Origin: Gemmatimonadota bacterium
GTDB taxonomy: Bacteria > Gemmatimonadota > Gemmatimonadetes > Gemmatimonadales > GWC2-71-9
Length of the DNA stretch: 64,000 nt
Reading direction: 5' to 3'
NCBI GenBank assembly: GCA_016874005.1
Contig: VGVQ01000019.1
Coordinates: 16,749 to 80,748 of the forward strand
Under the pieces are notes generated by a model that worked only from the letters and a program-made list of their open reading frames with translations, did no database searches and was not told the origin of the DNA. The position numbers and the translations under genes were made by a program. This document shows, one piece after another, positions 16,510-25,662 of the stretch; position 1 is the stretch's first letter; each line of letters starts with the position of its first letter.

Positions 16510-17190
16510 TTACGGAATAATCACTTGTGACTCGAGCTGACGGACGACAGCGGGCCGTAACCCGGGGACCTTTTCGAGGTCTCGTACCGAGGCGAATGGC
16601 CCGTTGGCTTGGCGATATGCGACGATGGCTTTCGCCCGGGCCGGACCGATCCCTCGGAGCGCCACCAGCTCGAGTTCGGAGGCCGTATTGACCCGCACCT
16701 TGGGAGCCGCCGACCCCCCCTTGCCCCGCTTGGGAACGACCACCTGCGGCGGGGGCGGCGCGCCCGGGAGCACGGACTGGTGCCGAGGCTTCTTCCGACC
16801 GGTATCCGGCAAGGTCAGGTGCGGGGCGATCCGATCGAGCAGGGCCTCTCCGATGCCAGGAATCGAGTCGACCGCGGCCATAGACCGGAACCCACCACGC
16901 TTGGCCCGTTCGGCAACCAGCTTCGAGGCGAGGCCGGGACCGATTCCTGGCAGCCGATCCAAGTCGGCCGCGCTTGCGGTGTTGAGGTCGATCCGCTCCC
17001 CCTTCGCCAAGGGACGGCCGGCGGTGGCCGAACGGGCCCGATGGGTCGCGACCTCGCCGGGGCCGAGCAGAGACGCGATGGTCACCCCGCCGGGCGCGGA
17101 GCCCGGTCGAGTGGCGAAGACCCTGATGGCGTGGCCGGCGAGGCCTACGACCAGAAGTACCGCGAGGGAATGGCGTTCGGTGCTCGTCAT
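16510..17190 (-). CDS. ComEA-like helix-hairpin-helix DNA-binding protein
   Basis: This 226-residue protein has an N-terminal membrane anchor (LAVLLVVGLAGHAIRVFA) and two ComEA-type domains. The first contains IDLNTASAADLDRLPGIGPGLASKL and the second VNTASELELVALRGIGPARAKAI, each with paired helix-hairpin-helix motifs. A proline- and lysine-rich linker separates them. ComEA proteins hold incoming double-stranded DNA in the periplasm during natural transformation. The location beside pilBTC supports an uptake role. Two HhH domains are more than the single one of typical ComEA, so a general periplasmic DNA- or protein-binding role is possible. Confidence 0.8.
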   Translation of the reverse strand: MTSTERHSLAVLLVVGLAGHAIRVFATRPGSAPGGVTIASLLGPGEVATHRARSATAGRPLAKGERIDLNTASAADLDRLPGIGPGLASKLVAERAKRGGFRSMAAVDSIPGIGEALLDRIAPHLTLPDTGRKKPRHQSVLPGAPPPPQVVVPKRGKGGSAAPKVRVNTASELELVALRGIGPARAKAIVAYRQANGPFASVRDLEKVPGLRPAVVRQLESQVIIP

Positions 17191-17248
17191 GGCGACAAGC
17201 TACGACCGAGGCTGGCGTGAGCGTTAACCCAAACGCCGCATCACGTCA

Positions 17249-18166
17249 TCATTTCAACGCCTTCGCCTCCCGGACGACCCCGACCACCACGTTGCCGACC
17301 GCGGCGAGCACCTCGGGACTGAGTTTGTCGGGTGTGTCCTCGGTGGTGTGCCACCACGGGTAGGTACTCGAGGGACCGAAGTCACCGATGATGTTGATGG
17401 CCCGAATTCCAGCTGCCTGGAGGGGAACGTGGTCGTCGGTGATGGTGCCGCCAGCCTCGTTGAGGAACAGATTCCCGTATCCCATTCGGAGGGCGAGGTT
17501 CCAGACCAGTTCCACCACGGCCGGCGCCGCCGTCAACGAATGGCCCTCCTTGCGGAATTGGGCGTTTCGTCCTCCCACGATGTCGAGCAGGATCGCATAC
17601 TCCGGCCGCGGGCCCGGAAGCTGATTGGCGGCGTAGTACCGGGACCCCAGTAGCACGTCCGTCTCGGGGGTGAAGGTACCGTAGTCCTCTCCGTCGACGA
17701 ACAGAACGTCCACTCCGACGCCGGGCGCCCGGGCCTTCAGGGCATCGGCGACCGCGAGCAGCACCGCGACGCCGGAGCCTCCGTCGTTGGCCCCGGGCAC
17801 GGGTTGTTTGGCGCGGGAACCGGTGTCGTAATCGGCGACCGGCCTCGAATCCCAGTGGGCCAGCAGCAGCAGCCGCCGTTGCGCGCCAGGTTGGAAGCGG
17901 CCGATGACGTTCCACAGCGGGATGCTGTCCCCCGCCGCGGTTCGGTGGCGCCAACCTTGGACGACCACGGTGTCGGCGCGGCGGCCCAGTTCCTCGGCGA
18001 GCCACTGGTAGGTCAGGCGGTGGGCCTCCGTTCCGGGGACTCTGGGACCGAACGCGACCTGTTTCTCGACGTACTCGAGGATCGCCGAGCCGTCGACCTC
18101 GGGAGCGGGCGGGGGCGTCTGACAGCCGGCGACGGCCAGGGCAAGGATCGACAAACGGGCTCGCAT
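17249..18166 (-). CDS. M28-family glutaminyl-cyclase-like lipoprotein
   Basis: The 305-residue product has a lipoprotein signal (LSILALAVAGC). Metal-site motifs of the M28 fold are present: LAHWDSRP, ANDGGSGVAVL, VDGEDYGT and LLDIVGG. The C-terminal ITDDHVPLQAAGI..IN and YPWWHTTEDTPDKLS match glutaminyl-peptide cyclotransferases (QC) more closely than aminopeptidases. QC converts N-terminal Gln to pyroglutamate; here it would act in the periplasm. A single-zinc site of Asp, Glu and His is expected from family knowledge. It diverges from lptF across 56 bases. Confidence 0.8.
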   Translation of the reverse strand: MRARLSILALAVAGCQTPPPAPEVDGSAILEYVEKQVAFGPRVPGTEAHRLTYQWLAEELGRRADTVVVQGWRHRTAAGDSIPLWNVIGRFQPGAQRRLLLLAHWDSRPVADYDTGSRAKQPVPGANDGGSGVAVLLAVADALKARAPGVGVDVLFVDGEDYGTFTPETDVLLGSRYYAANQLPGPRPEYAILLDIVGGRNAQFRKEGHSLTAAPAVVELVWNLALRMGYGNLFLNEAGGTITDDHVPLQAAGIRAINIIGDFGPSSTYPWWHTTEDTPDKLSPEVLAAVGNVVVGVVREAKALK

Positions 18167-18222
18167 CGGGGGAGTGTACAGCCGGCTCGGCGGGGAGCCA
18201 AGGCCGCCGTTAAGTTTGGGGC

Positions 18223-19773
18223 ATGCGTCTGTTGCGGCGACACATGCTTCGGTCCGTGGCTTTGCCGTTCGCGTTTTCGCTCACGGCATGCACCGGCCTG
18301 ATGATGATCAACACCTTGGCCAAGCGGTTCGGCGATTTGGTCGGCAAGGACCTGCCGACCGCCGTCATCGTGGAGGTCCTGGTCTTGAGCGTGCCGTTCA
18401 TCATCGCGCTGACCCTGCCGATGGCCGTCCTGGTGGCCGTGCTCTACGGGTTCAGCACCATGGGGAGCGACAACGAGATCACCGCGATGCGAGCGGGCGG
18501 CATCAGCGTCCTCCAGATGCTCCGGCCGACCATGGCGGCCGGGATCACCGTGATGCTGGTCAACTTCCTGTTCATCGACCAGGTGCTGCCGCGCAGCAAT
18601 GCCCGCCTCAAGAACCTCCAGACCGGGATCGGGGTCAAGAAGCCAGCCTTCCAGATGCGGGAGCAGGCCATCAACAACCTGCCGCCCTACTTCATCCGGG
18701 CCGCCTACGTCTTTCCCGGCTCGGGCCACCTGCGCGAGGTGGAGATTTTCGACTTGAGCCTGGTCGACGGCCGCCGGGTGATCTACGCCGACAGCGGCGC
18801 GATGGCTTTCGCCGAGAACCAGACCGACCTGATTCTGACGTTGCACACCGGGCGGGTTCACGAGTACAAGACGCTCGAGCCAGGTCAATTCCAGGTGACT
18901 CGCTTCGTCCGGAACACCATCCGGGTCAAGAACGTCCAGAACCTCTTCGAACGGGACTCGACCAACTTCGACCGGGGTGATCGAGAGATGACCACCTGCG
19001 AGATGATGGATCAGGTGAGCAGCTTCCGCCGCAGTCGGGCCCGGGCCCAGGCCACCAGGGAGGACTACGCTCGCCGCGACCTGAGGACGTTGATGCGGGT
19101 CTACCAGAGCGCCGAGCCGGTCCGGATCGCCGATTCGGCCCCGCCCAAGAAGCACTGCGGCCAGTGGCGGGTGGTCGAACGCGCCATCGGAAAGATTCTG
19201 CTGCCCCAGGTGGCGGAGGCGGAGGAACCGGCATCGCGCCCCTCCCAAAGCCTGCCAGCGCAGCCGGCGCCGAGGCCCGCCGCCATGGTCGAGACCGCGG
19301 CGGATTCGGCGATGCTGGCCGCCGTGAACGCTCAAGCCCCGCTTCAGCTGACGTCGCTGGCGGAGGTCACCGGGGCGCAACAGGACGAACGGTACGGCAC
19401 CACCCAGGCTCACCGTTACTCGGTGGAGATCCACAAGAAGTACACCATCAGCGTGGCCTGTTTCTCGTTCGTCCTGATCGGCCTGGCGCTGGCGCTGCGA
19501 TTCCCTCGGGGCGGGATGGGCCTCGTGATCGGAGGCGGGCTGGTGATCTTCGCGATCTTCTACATCAGCATGGTCGGCGGCGAGTCGTTGGCGGACCGGG
19601 GTCTCGTCCCGCCAGCCCTGGCGATGTGGTTCCCCAACATCCTGGTGCTGACGGCCGGCGTCATCGGACTGTGGCGAGTCAATCGGGAGTTCGGCTCGAC
19701 CCGGGGAGGCGACCTTTCCGATCTGGTCGACAGCCTGCTCCGCCCATTTGGCCGCAAGCCCAAGGAAGCCTGA
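18223..19773 (+). CDS. lptF: LPS export permease LptF with a long insert
   Basis: A 516-residue YjgP/YjgQ protein. Three N-terminal helices (up to about 120) flank the GSDNEITAMRAGG motif typical of LptF/LptG. A periplasmic beta-jellyroll region (about 150-245) follows, and three C-terminal helices (about 408-490). With LptG it forms the inner-membrane channel of the LPS transporter, driven by LptB. It is about 150 residues longer than E. coli LptF. The extra length is a charged, then alanine- and proline-rich segment at about 290-395 before the last helices. The promoter region is shared with the divergent M28 gene. Confidence 0.92.
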   Translation: MRLLRRHMLRSVALPFAFSLTACTGLMMINTLAKRFGDLVGKDLPTAVIVEVLVLSVPFIIALTLPMAVLVAVLYGFSTMGSDNEITAMRAGGISVLQMLRPTMAAGITVMLVNFLFIDQVLPRSNARLKNLQTGIGVKKPAFQMREQAINNLPPYFIRAAYVFPGSGHLREVEIFDLSLVDGRRVIYADSGAMAFAENQTDLILTLHTGRVHEYKTLEPGQFQVTRFVRNTIRVKNVQNLFERDSTNFDRGDREMTTCEMMDQVSSFRRSRARAQATREDYARRDLRTLMRVYQSAEPVRIADSAPPKKHCGQWRVVERAIGKILLPQVAEAEEPASRPSQSLPAQPAPRPAAMVETAADSAMLAAVNAQAPLQLTSLAEVTGAQQDERYGTTQAHRYSVEIHKKYTISVACFSFVLIGLALALRFPRGGMGLVIGGGLVIFAIFYISMVGGESLADRGLVPPALAMWFPNILVLTAGVIGLWRVNREFGSTRGGDLSDLVDSLLRPFGRKPKEA

Positions 19774-19774
19774 C

Positions 19775-20863
19775 GTGCCGATGGTTCGCTTGCTGTCTCG
19801 GTACGTGTTGTGGCAATGGCTCAAGATCTTCGTGCTGGCCGCGATCGGGCTGCCGCTGGTATCGGTCCTGATCAACACCACCGACCGGCTCAATCGGCTC
19901 CTCGACCGCGACTTGTCCGGTGCGACGATCACGCTTGCCGGGTTGTACGGCCTCCCGGGTCACATGGCGCAGATGATTCCCGCAGCCGCGCTCTTTGCCA
20001 CGGTGTTCACCATCGGGCCGCTCGCGAGGAACTCGGAAATCACCGCCGCGAAAGCCGGCGGGGTGAGCTTCCATCGGCTGACCCTGCCGCTCCTGATCGC
20101 CAGCAGCCTGGCCGCGGTGTTCTGCTTCTGGATCGGGGAGGTCGCCACCCGAACCACGGCCCGTCAGCTCGAACTGGAGAAGGAGCGGATCGCCCGGAAC
20201 CAGACCACCCGGCACGAGTTCGTCTACATCGCCGACGACGGCTGGACCTATTCGGTCCGCTATCTCAACACCGAGACCAAGATAATGCACGGCGTGGTGC
20301 TCGAACACGCCGGCCGCCGGGAAGGCTACGCCAACATCGCCATCTCGGCCGACAGCGCCCGGTGGAACGACACCACCGGCCGGTGGCGGCTGATGGGCGG
20401 CTCGTCCCACCTGCTGGCCGATACCGCGGTGCCGCGGACCATCCGGTTCCAGAGCCTCGAGTTGAAGTCTTTCAACGAGCAGCCCCGGTCGCTCTTGATC
20501 GAGCCCAAACGCCCCGAGGAGATGGCCTACGCCGAATTGGGCGAGTACATCCGCACCCTGCGCCGCTCGGGCAACGACACCAAGAAGCTCGAGGTCGATC
20601 AGGCCATCAAGTTGGCGCTCCCGGCGGCCTGCTTGGTGATCGCCTTGTTTGGCGCGCCGCTGGCGATGACGAATCCCCGGGCCGGCACCGCGTGGGGCAT
20701 CGCGATCAGCTTGGGGACCACGGTGTTCTACCTGCTGTTGATCAACCTGATGAAGGCGGTCGGGGCGACCGGGGTGATCGACCCGGCCGGCGCCGCCGCC
20801 TGGGTCCCGAACGGGGTTTTTCTACTGCTCGGTGCTTGGATGATGGTGCGGGTGAGGACGTAG
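19775..20863 (+). CDS. lptG: LPS export permease LptG
   Basis: The 362-residue partner of LptF has the same layout: three helices, a periplasmic jellyroll domain (LNTETKIMHGVVLEH, LKSFNEQPRSLLIEP) and three helices, with NSEITAAKAGG as the family motif. The start is taken as GTG 19775 because AAGGAAG at 19762-19768 is 6 bases before it; ATG 19781 is possible. It begins 1 base after the lptF stop, so the two are translated together in equal amounts. A 16-bp terminator follows. The genes for LptABC are not in the window. Confidence 0.93.
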   Translation: MPMVRLLSRYVLWQWLKIFVLAAIGLPLVSVLINTTDRLNRLLDRDLSGATITLAGLYGLPGHMAQMIPAAALFATVFTIGPLARNSEITAAKAGGVSFHRLTLPLLIASSLAAVFCFWIGEVATRTTARQLELEKERIARNQTTRHEFVYIADDGWTYSVRYLNTETKIMHGVVLEHAGRREGYANIAISADSARWNDTTGRWRLMGGSSHLLADTAVPRTIRFQSLELKSFNEQPRSLLIEPKRPEEMAYAELGEYIRTLRRSGNDTKKLEVDQAIKLALPAACLVIALFGAPLAMTNPRAGTAWGIAISLGTTVFYLLLINLMKAVGATGVIDPAGAAAWVPNGVFLLLGAWMMVRVRT

Positions 20864-20886
20864 CGATTCGGCCGGTGATGAACGAC

Positions 20887-20921
20887 ATCGGGGAGCGAGA
20901 GGCAACCTCTCGCTCCCCGAT
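20887..20921. terminator. Perfect 16-bp terminator hairpin
   Basis: ATCGGGGAGCGAGAGG and its exact reverse complement are separated by the 3-base loop CAA. It lies between the convergent lptG and receptor genes and should stop transcription from both sides. Confidence 0.85.
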
Positions 20922-20938
20922 CGGTTGGCTGCCCGGGG

Positions 20939-23900
20939 CTAGAACACGTACTTGGCGCCGAGCTGGACCCGCCACCGAGAGCCGAAGGTCTGGACCGGCC
21001 GGAGGCGCGGGAGGACGATGGTGGTGCCGGTCTTCGGAAGGTCGTAGCGGCCGCGATCGTCCGCGGTGGTGTTCGTGGTTCCGCGGTTGTCCGTCCCGAC
21101 CACGCGGAGGAAGTTAAACTCCTCGAACGCGCTGGTTTCTCGCTGCAAGCCCCAATCCTTGTCCAGCATGTTGAGAAAATTGAACATGTCGGCCGTGATC
21201 TGCATCTTGTTGCCGCCCGGGACGTTGATGAACTTCGAGAGCCGAGCGTCGATGAAGCTGATCCACGGATTGCGGCAGCTGTTCCGCCGCATCACGGTGC
21301 CCCGCTGCGACCGCAGGCACGGCTCCGAGGCGATGAACTGGTCGAGCACCGCGTAGTCGGCGGGCACCTGCAGGCTGATGTCGTTGGGATCCTTCGGGAC
21401 GTACATCAGGTCGTTGCCGTTGATCCCGTCGCCGTTGGCGTCGCCGTTGTAGGTATACGCGAAGGGCAGGCCGGACTGGCCGCGGTAGATCATCGACAGG
21501 GCGATACCGAACGGCACGTTGACGGTGCCCGAAAGGACGATCTTGTGCCGCGTCTCGAAGCCCGAGGTCGTCAGGTTTCGGTTGGCGAGGGTGCCGTCGA
21601 GCGAGGTGAAATTGAGGTTCGAGGTGGCGATGCTCGAGGTCAGCGAGAAGAGGTCTTCGCTCTTCTGCCAGGTGTAGGCGGCGTTGAACTCGACTCCGCT
21701 CTCGAAACGCTTCTGGAGCTGTCCGGTGACCAACCAGGAGCGGTCCTTCGAGCGATTCTCGTGCGTCACGACCGTCGCGAACGCCGCCTTGGCCGGATCT
21801 GGATCGGCCACGTAGAGCATCCGCCCTTCGGCGTTGTTGTTGGTCTCGATCCGCTTGATGTTGTTCACGTACATCGTGTTGCGGTTTCGGGTATGGATCA
21901 CATCGAGGGTCCCGACGATCCCGCTGCCGAAGGTGTGGTCGACCCCAAAGGCGTACCGGAGCGACTGCTGCGACCGGAAGTCCTGATCGAAGACGTTGAT
22001 GGTCTGGGCCGGCGGCGTGCCGGGCGGCTGGTTGAGACAGGTGCGCGGGAGGTTGTCGATATTCAGGGTGAAGGTCGGCACTACGTTTCCGGTGCACACC
22101 AGGGTGAACTGCTCCTGACCGGTGTTGGTGAACGCGTTGGAGAGCCAAACGTAAGGCGGACGACCCGAGAAGAGGCCGACGCCACCGCGTACCACCGTCT
22201 GCCCGGAACCCCAGACGTCCCAGTTGAATCCAAACCGAGGGGCGACGGCCACGTTGCCGGAAGGGAACGCGTCGGTCCGCCACCCCGGGAAGGCGGTAGC
22301 AAAGGCCTGGTTGGCCACTGGCGAGTCGTGGAACGGCACGTCGAACCGAACCCCGAACGTCAGCGCGACCCGATCGGACACGTTCCAGCGATCCTGGAGG
22401 TAGCCGCCGATCTGGACCGCCGACCAATCCGCGATCGGACCCTCGGGGCGGGTGGTGGTGCCGAACGACAGTTCGTACCGGTTGGGCGTGCCCGCGTCCA
22501 AGGCGTCGGCGCTCGCGAACGTCCAGACCCCGAGCGAGCCCGGGAAGAACACGTTCCGGAAGCTGAAGAACTCGTTGTGGGTCCCGACCGTGAACTGGTG
22601 GTTGCCGACCCCGAAGGTGAAGTTGTCGGTGATCTCGAGAATGTTCTGATCGAGCGAGTTGGCCTGGGAGAACTTCTCGGCGCCCGCGGCAAGGTAGTTG
22701 CCTGCGACGTCACCCTGAACCAGGAGCAGCGGCACCCGATTGGCGACCCGGCGTTGATCGCGAACCGTCTGATAGCTCACCAGCAGCTCGTTCGACGACG
22801 ACCCCAGCGAGCTGGTCAGCTTGAACCGGGTGCTGTTGGTCTTCGACTCGAACCGATATCCGCTGTTGGACAGCTGCCAGCCGTCGCGGTCGGTTCGGGT
22901 CCGGCTGCCTCGGTTGAAGTTGTCGTCGCCGGCGTTGACGTAGTTGTGCGACAGTTCGGCGAGATGGTTGCTGGAAACCTGGTAGGTGAGCTTGCCGAAC
23001 AAGTTATTGTCGGGCCGCTCGATCACCGGTGAGTCGAACGTTCCCGGATCGAAGCCGTACTTGGTCCGGATGATGCTGGTCACCCGCTCGGCGGTGGCGA
23101 CGGTGATCCCGGTGGCCGGAATGGTCGCCTCGTTCCCCGTGAAGGGCGAGAGCCGGTCCTGGATGTCTCCCGAGACGAAAAAGTGCATCCGATCCTTGAC
23201 GATCGGGCCGCCAAAGGTGAACCCATACTGCTTGACCGAGAAATTGGCGAGCCTGTTGTTGGCGGTGTCGAGGCCGACTAGATCCTGCCGCTGGAGATAA
23301 CCGAAAACGGAGCCAGAGAACCTGTTGGTCCCCGACTTGGTCACCGCGTTGACGAGACCGCCCGAGAAATTGCCCCGCCGAACGTCGAACGGCGCGGTGA
23401 GGACCTGGAACTCCTGGAGCGCTTCGAGCGAAATCGGCTTGGCGCCGGCCTGGCCGCCCGGAGTGCCACTCGCCGCGAGCCCGAAGACGTCGTTGTTGAT
23501 CCCGCCGTCGATCTGAATGTTGTTGAAGCGGTTGTTCTGACCGGCGATGGTGATGCCGCCGCCTCCGGTCGTGGCCACCTGCGGGTTGGTGTTCAGCAGC
23601 GAGGTGAAGTTTCTTCCCAGGAGCGGCAGCCGCTGAATCGCCGTGTCCGAGATGACTTGGGCCGCTCCGGTTCGCCCCGCGTTGATCAGCGGGTTGGTCG
23701 TCGCCACCACCGTGATCTCCTCGAGCGTGACGACCTGGCTCTTCATCTCGAAGTCGGCGATGTACCGCTGTCCCAGGGTCAGGAGAATGCCCGACTTGGT
23801 GGCCCGCTCGAGCCCGATGGCGCGAACCTCGATGGTGTACGGTCCGCCCGGAGGCACGTTCTCGAAGTTGTAACGGCCGTTCGCCCGGCTGGTGGTCGTC

Positions 23901-24088
23901 GTCCGCACCCCGGTCGCCGAGTTGATCAGCCAGACGTTGGCCGCCTCGACGCCCGCACCGCCTTCCTTGGTGATGACACCTTGGACCGCCGCGCTGGTGA
24001 CACCCTGGGCCCCCGCCAGACTGGGGGTCAGCAGGCTAAGTAGAATACCGGCAACGAGATAGAGTGGTCGGAACGATGGCTGCCGCAT
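20939..24088 (-). CDS. Oar-like TonB-dependent outer-membrane receptor
   Basis: A 1049-residue protein with a signal peptide (LVAGILLSLLTPSLAGAQG). It has an N-terminal carboxypeptidase-regulatory-like domain (about 30-115, GVITKEGGAGVEAANVWL), a plug domain (about 125-260, IQRLPLLGRNFTSLL and IQIDGGINND) and a long barrel ending in LGAKYVF with a C-terminal Phe. This matches the Oar / CarboxypepD_reg TonB receptors abundant in Acidobacteria, Gemmatimonadota and Myxococcota. No TonB box is obvious near the mature N-terminus. The substrate is unknown; there is no SusD partner next to it. It appears monocistronic, with its own promoter and a terminator. Confidence 0.88.
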   Translation of the reverse strand: MRQPSFRPLYLVAGILLSLLTPSLAGAQGVTSAAVQGVITKEGGAGVEAANVWLINSATGVRTTTTSRANGRYNFENVPPGGPYTIEVRAIGLERATKSGILLTLGQRYIADFEMKSQVVTLEEITVVATTNPLINAGRTGAAQVISDTAIQRLPLLGRNFTSLLNTNPQVATTGGGGITIAGQNNRFNNIQIDGGINNDVFGLAASGTPGGQAGAKPISLEALQEFQVLTAPFDVRRGNFSGGLVNAVTKSGTNRFSGSVFGYLQRQDLVGLDTANNRLANFSVKQYGFTFGGPIVKDRMHFFVSGDIQDRLSPFTGNEATIPATGITVATAERVTSIIRTKYGFDPGTFDSPVIERPDNNLFGKLTYQVSSNHLAELSHNYVNAGDDNFNRGSRTRTDRDGWQLSNSGYRFESKTNSTRFKLTSSLGSSSNELLVSYQTVRDQRRVANRVPLLLVQGDVAGNYLAAGAEKFSQANSLDQNILEITDNFTFGVGNHQFTVGTHNEFFSFRNVFFPGSLGVWTFASADALDAGTPNRYELSFGTTTRPEGPIADWSAVQIGGYLQDRWNVSDRVALTFGVRFDVPFHDSPVANQAFATAFPGWRTDAFPSGNVAVAPRFGFNWDVWGSGQTVVRGGVGLFSGRPPYVWLSNAFTNTGQEQFTLVCTGNVVPTFTLNIDNLPRTCLNQPPGTPPAQTINVFDQDFRSQQSLRYAFGVDHTFGSGIVGTLDVIHTRNRNTMYVNNIKRIETNNNAEGRMLYVADPDPAKAAFATVVTHENRSKDRSWLVTGQLQKRFESGVEFNAAYTWQKSEDLFSLTSSIATSNLNFTSLDGTLANRNLTTSGFETRHKIVLSGTVNVPFGIALSMIYRGQSGLPFAYTYNGDANGDGINGNDLMYVPKDPNDISLQVPADYAVLDQFIASEPCLRSQRGTVMRRNSCRNPWISFIDARLSKFINVPGGNKMQITADMFNFLNMLDKDWGLQRETSAFEEFNFLRVVGTDNRGTTNTTADDRGRYDLPKTGTTIVLPRLRPVQTFGSRWRVQLGAKYVF

Positions 24089-24135
24089 CGGCTACTCCAG
24101 ATGGGTATTTCGAGGTTGTGGAAAACGACGGGTCA

Positions 24136-24163
24136 AACATACGGACGAGGCAACCGGGGTCAA
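24136..24163 (-). promoter_or_regulatory. Probable promoter of the Oar-like receptor
   Basis: On the reverse strand TTGACC (24163-24158), a 16-base spacer and TATGTT (24141-24136) form a reasonable sigma-70 promoter about 40 bases before the receptor ATG. GGAG lies 7 bases before that ATG. Confidence 0.5.
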
Positions 24164-24224
24164 GCGACCTCGGTACCGATTCCGCGACCGCCACGACGAC
24201 TGGCGCCGTTCGTCCCAGCCTAGA

Positions 24225-25568
24225 CTAGCGCCGCCGCCCGATGGTGGCGTAGTAAATCGGCAGCCCCGTTAGCAGAATCCCGAACGTCACTCCGGTATTC
24301 ACCGGGTCGGTGACCAGGGCGTTGACTACCATGCCGGTCGCGGCCAACAGGAAGACGATCGGGACCACGGGATACCCGATGGTCCGGTAGGGCCGATCGG
24401 CGTTCGGTGCCTTCTTCCGGAGCGCGAAGACACCGAGAATCGCCAGGATGTAGAACGGCCAGATTCCCAGGACGAAGCGATCGGCCAGCTGCTGGAAATC
24501 GTTGAAGAGCACGTAGGCGCACCCGAGGGCGGCCGCCAGCCAAATCGCCACGGACGGGGTCTGGAAACGGGGACTGACCCGAGCCACGCCCTTGAAGAAC
24601 AGGCCGCGATCGGCCATCGCGAAGAAGATCCGGGGATTGGTGAGCATCGAACCGTTCAGGGTTCCGAAGCAGGAGATCATCACGATCGCCGAGACCACCG
24701 CCGCGCCGGCTCCTCCGAGCAACGGAATCCGTTCGGCGGCCGTGGCGGCGATGAGGCGCTGCCCCGCCATTTCCGGAACCGGCACCAGGTAGATGTAGGC
24801 CGCGTTGAGCAGCAAGTACGCGGCGATGATCAGGATGGTGCCGAAGATCAGCGCCAACGGGAAATTCCGCCCCGGGTTCTTGATCTCGCCCCCGATGAAC
24901 GAGAGATCCGCCCAGCCGTCGTAGGCCCACATGATCGAGACCAGGGCCGAGGCGACCATCGAGATGCTGAACGCGGTGGTGCCGGAGCCGGAGAAATTGC
25001 CCCAGTCGCCCTGACCGGCGGCGAAGGCGAGGAGCACCAAACCGATCATCCCGGCGTATTTGGCGATCGTGGCGACCCCCATGACCCGGGCGGCGTACTT
25101 GACGCCGAGGTAATTGACCGTGGCGACGACCAGGATGGTGATCGCGGCAGCGAGATTCACGCCACCGATGGTCACCGGGCCGATCGCGATCCCCTCGCCC
25201 AGCGGCACGAAGTAACCGAAGTATTCGGCAAAGATCGTCGAGATCCCGCCTAACGCGGACGCCCGGATCACGGCGAGCTGGGCCCACCCGAACAGGAAGG
25301 CCGGCAACGGGCCGAAGGCATCGTCGATATAAGCGAAGAGCCCCCCGGACCGGGGTGACATGGCGGCCAGTTCGGCGAGGGTGAGCGCCCCGAACAGCGC
25401 CAGGGCGCCGCCTAAGACCCAGGCCAGCATGATCGGGCCCGGCTCGCCCAACCGGCCCGCCACCGTGGCCGGGACCCGGAAGATCCCGGAACCGATCGTC
25501 GTCCCCACGATCACCGCGATGGCCGAGAAGAGCCCGATCGTGCGGGGAAGGCGTTCGGTGTGCGTCAC
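24225..25568 (-). CDS. APC-superfamily amino-acid permease
   Basis: A 447-residue protein with about twelve membrane helices. The TM1 motif IVGTTIGSGIFRVPA is the unwound substrate-binding segment of APC/LAT-type transporters. MWAYDGWADLSFIGGEIKNPGRNFPLAL matches the TM6 to loop region of LAT-like permeases. It probably imports or exchanges an amino acid at the inner membrane; the specific substrate cannot be read. It diverges from ctaB across about 95 bases. No accessory heavy-chain-like or catabolic gene sits beside it. Confidence 0.88.
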   Translation of the reverse strand: MTHTERLPRTIGLFSAIAVIVGTTIGSGIFRVPATVAGRLGEPGPIMLAWVLGGALALFGALTLAELAAMSPRSGGLFAYIDDAFGPLPAFLFGWAQLAVIRASALGGISTIFAEYFGYFVPLGEGIAIGPVTIGGVNLAAAITILVVATVNYLGVKYAARVMGVATIAKYAGMIGLVLLAFAAGQGDWGNFSGSGTTAFSISMVASALVSIMWAYDGWADLSFIGGEIKNPGRNFPLALIFGTILIIAAYLLLNAAYIYLVPVPEMAGQRLIAATAAERIPLLGGAGAAVVSAIVMISCFGTLNGSMLTNPRIFFAMADRGLFFKGVARVSPRFQTPSVAIWLAAALGCAYVLFNDFQQLADRFVLGIWPFYILAILGVFALRKKAPNADRPYRTIGYPVVPIVFLLAATGMVVNALVTDPVNTGVTFGILLTGLPIYYATIGRRR

Positions 25569-25662
25569 GAGGATCCTCGAGTGGGAGTCGGCTGCCGACC
25601 GGGGCAGCCTGGAGTATATTTGCTGCCGTCCCCCGACACTACCCTACGGACGCCCTGGGCCC

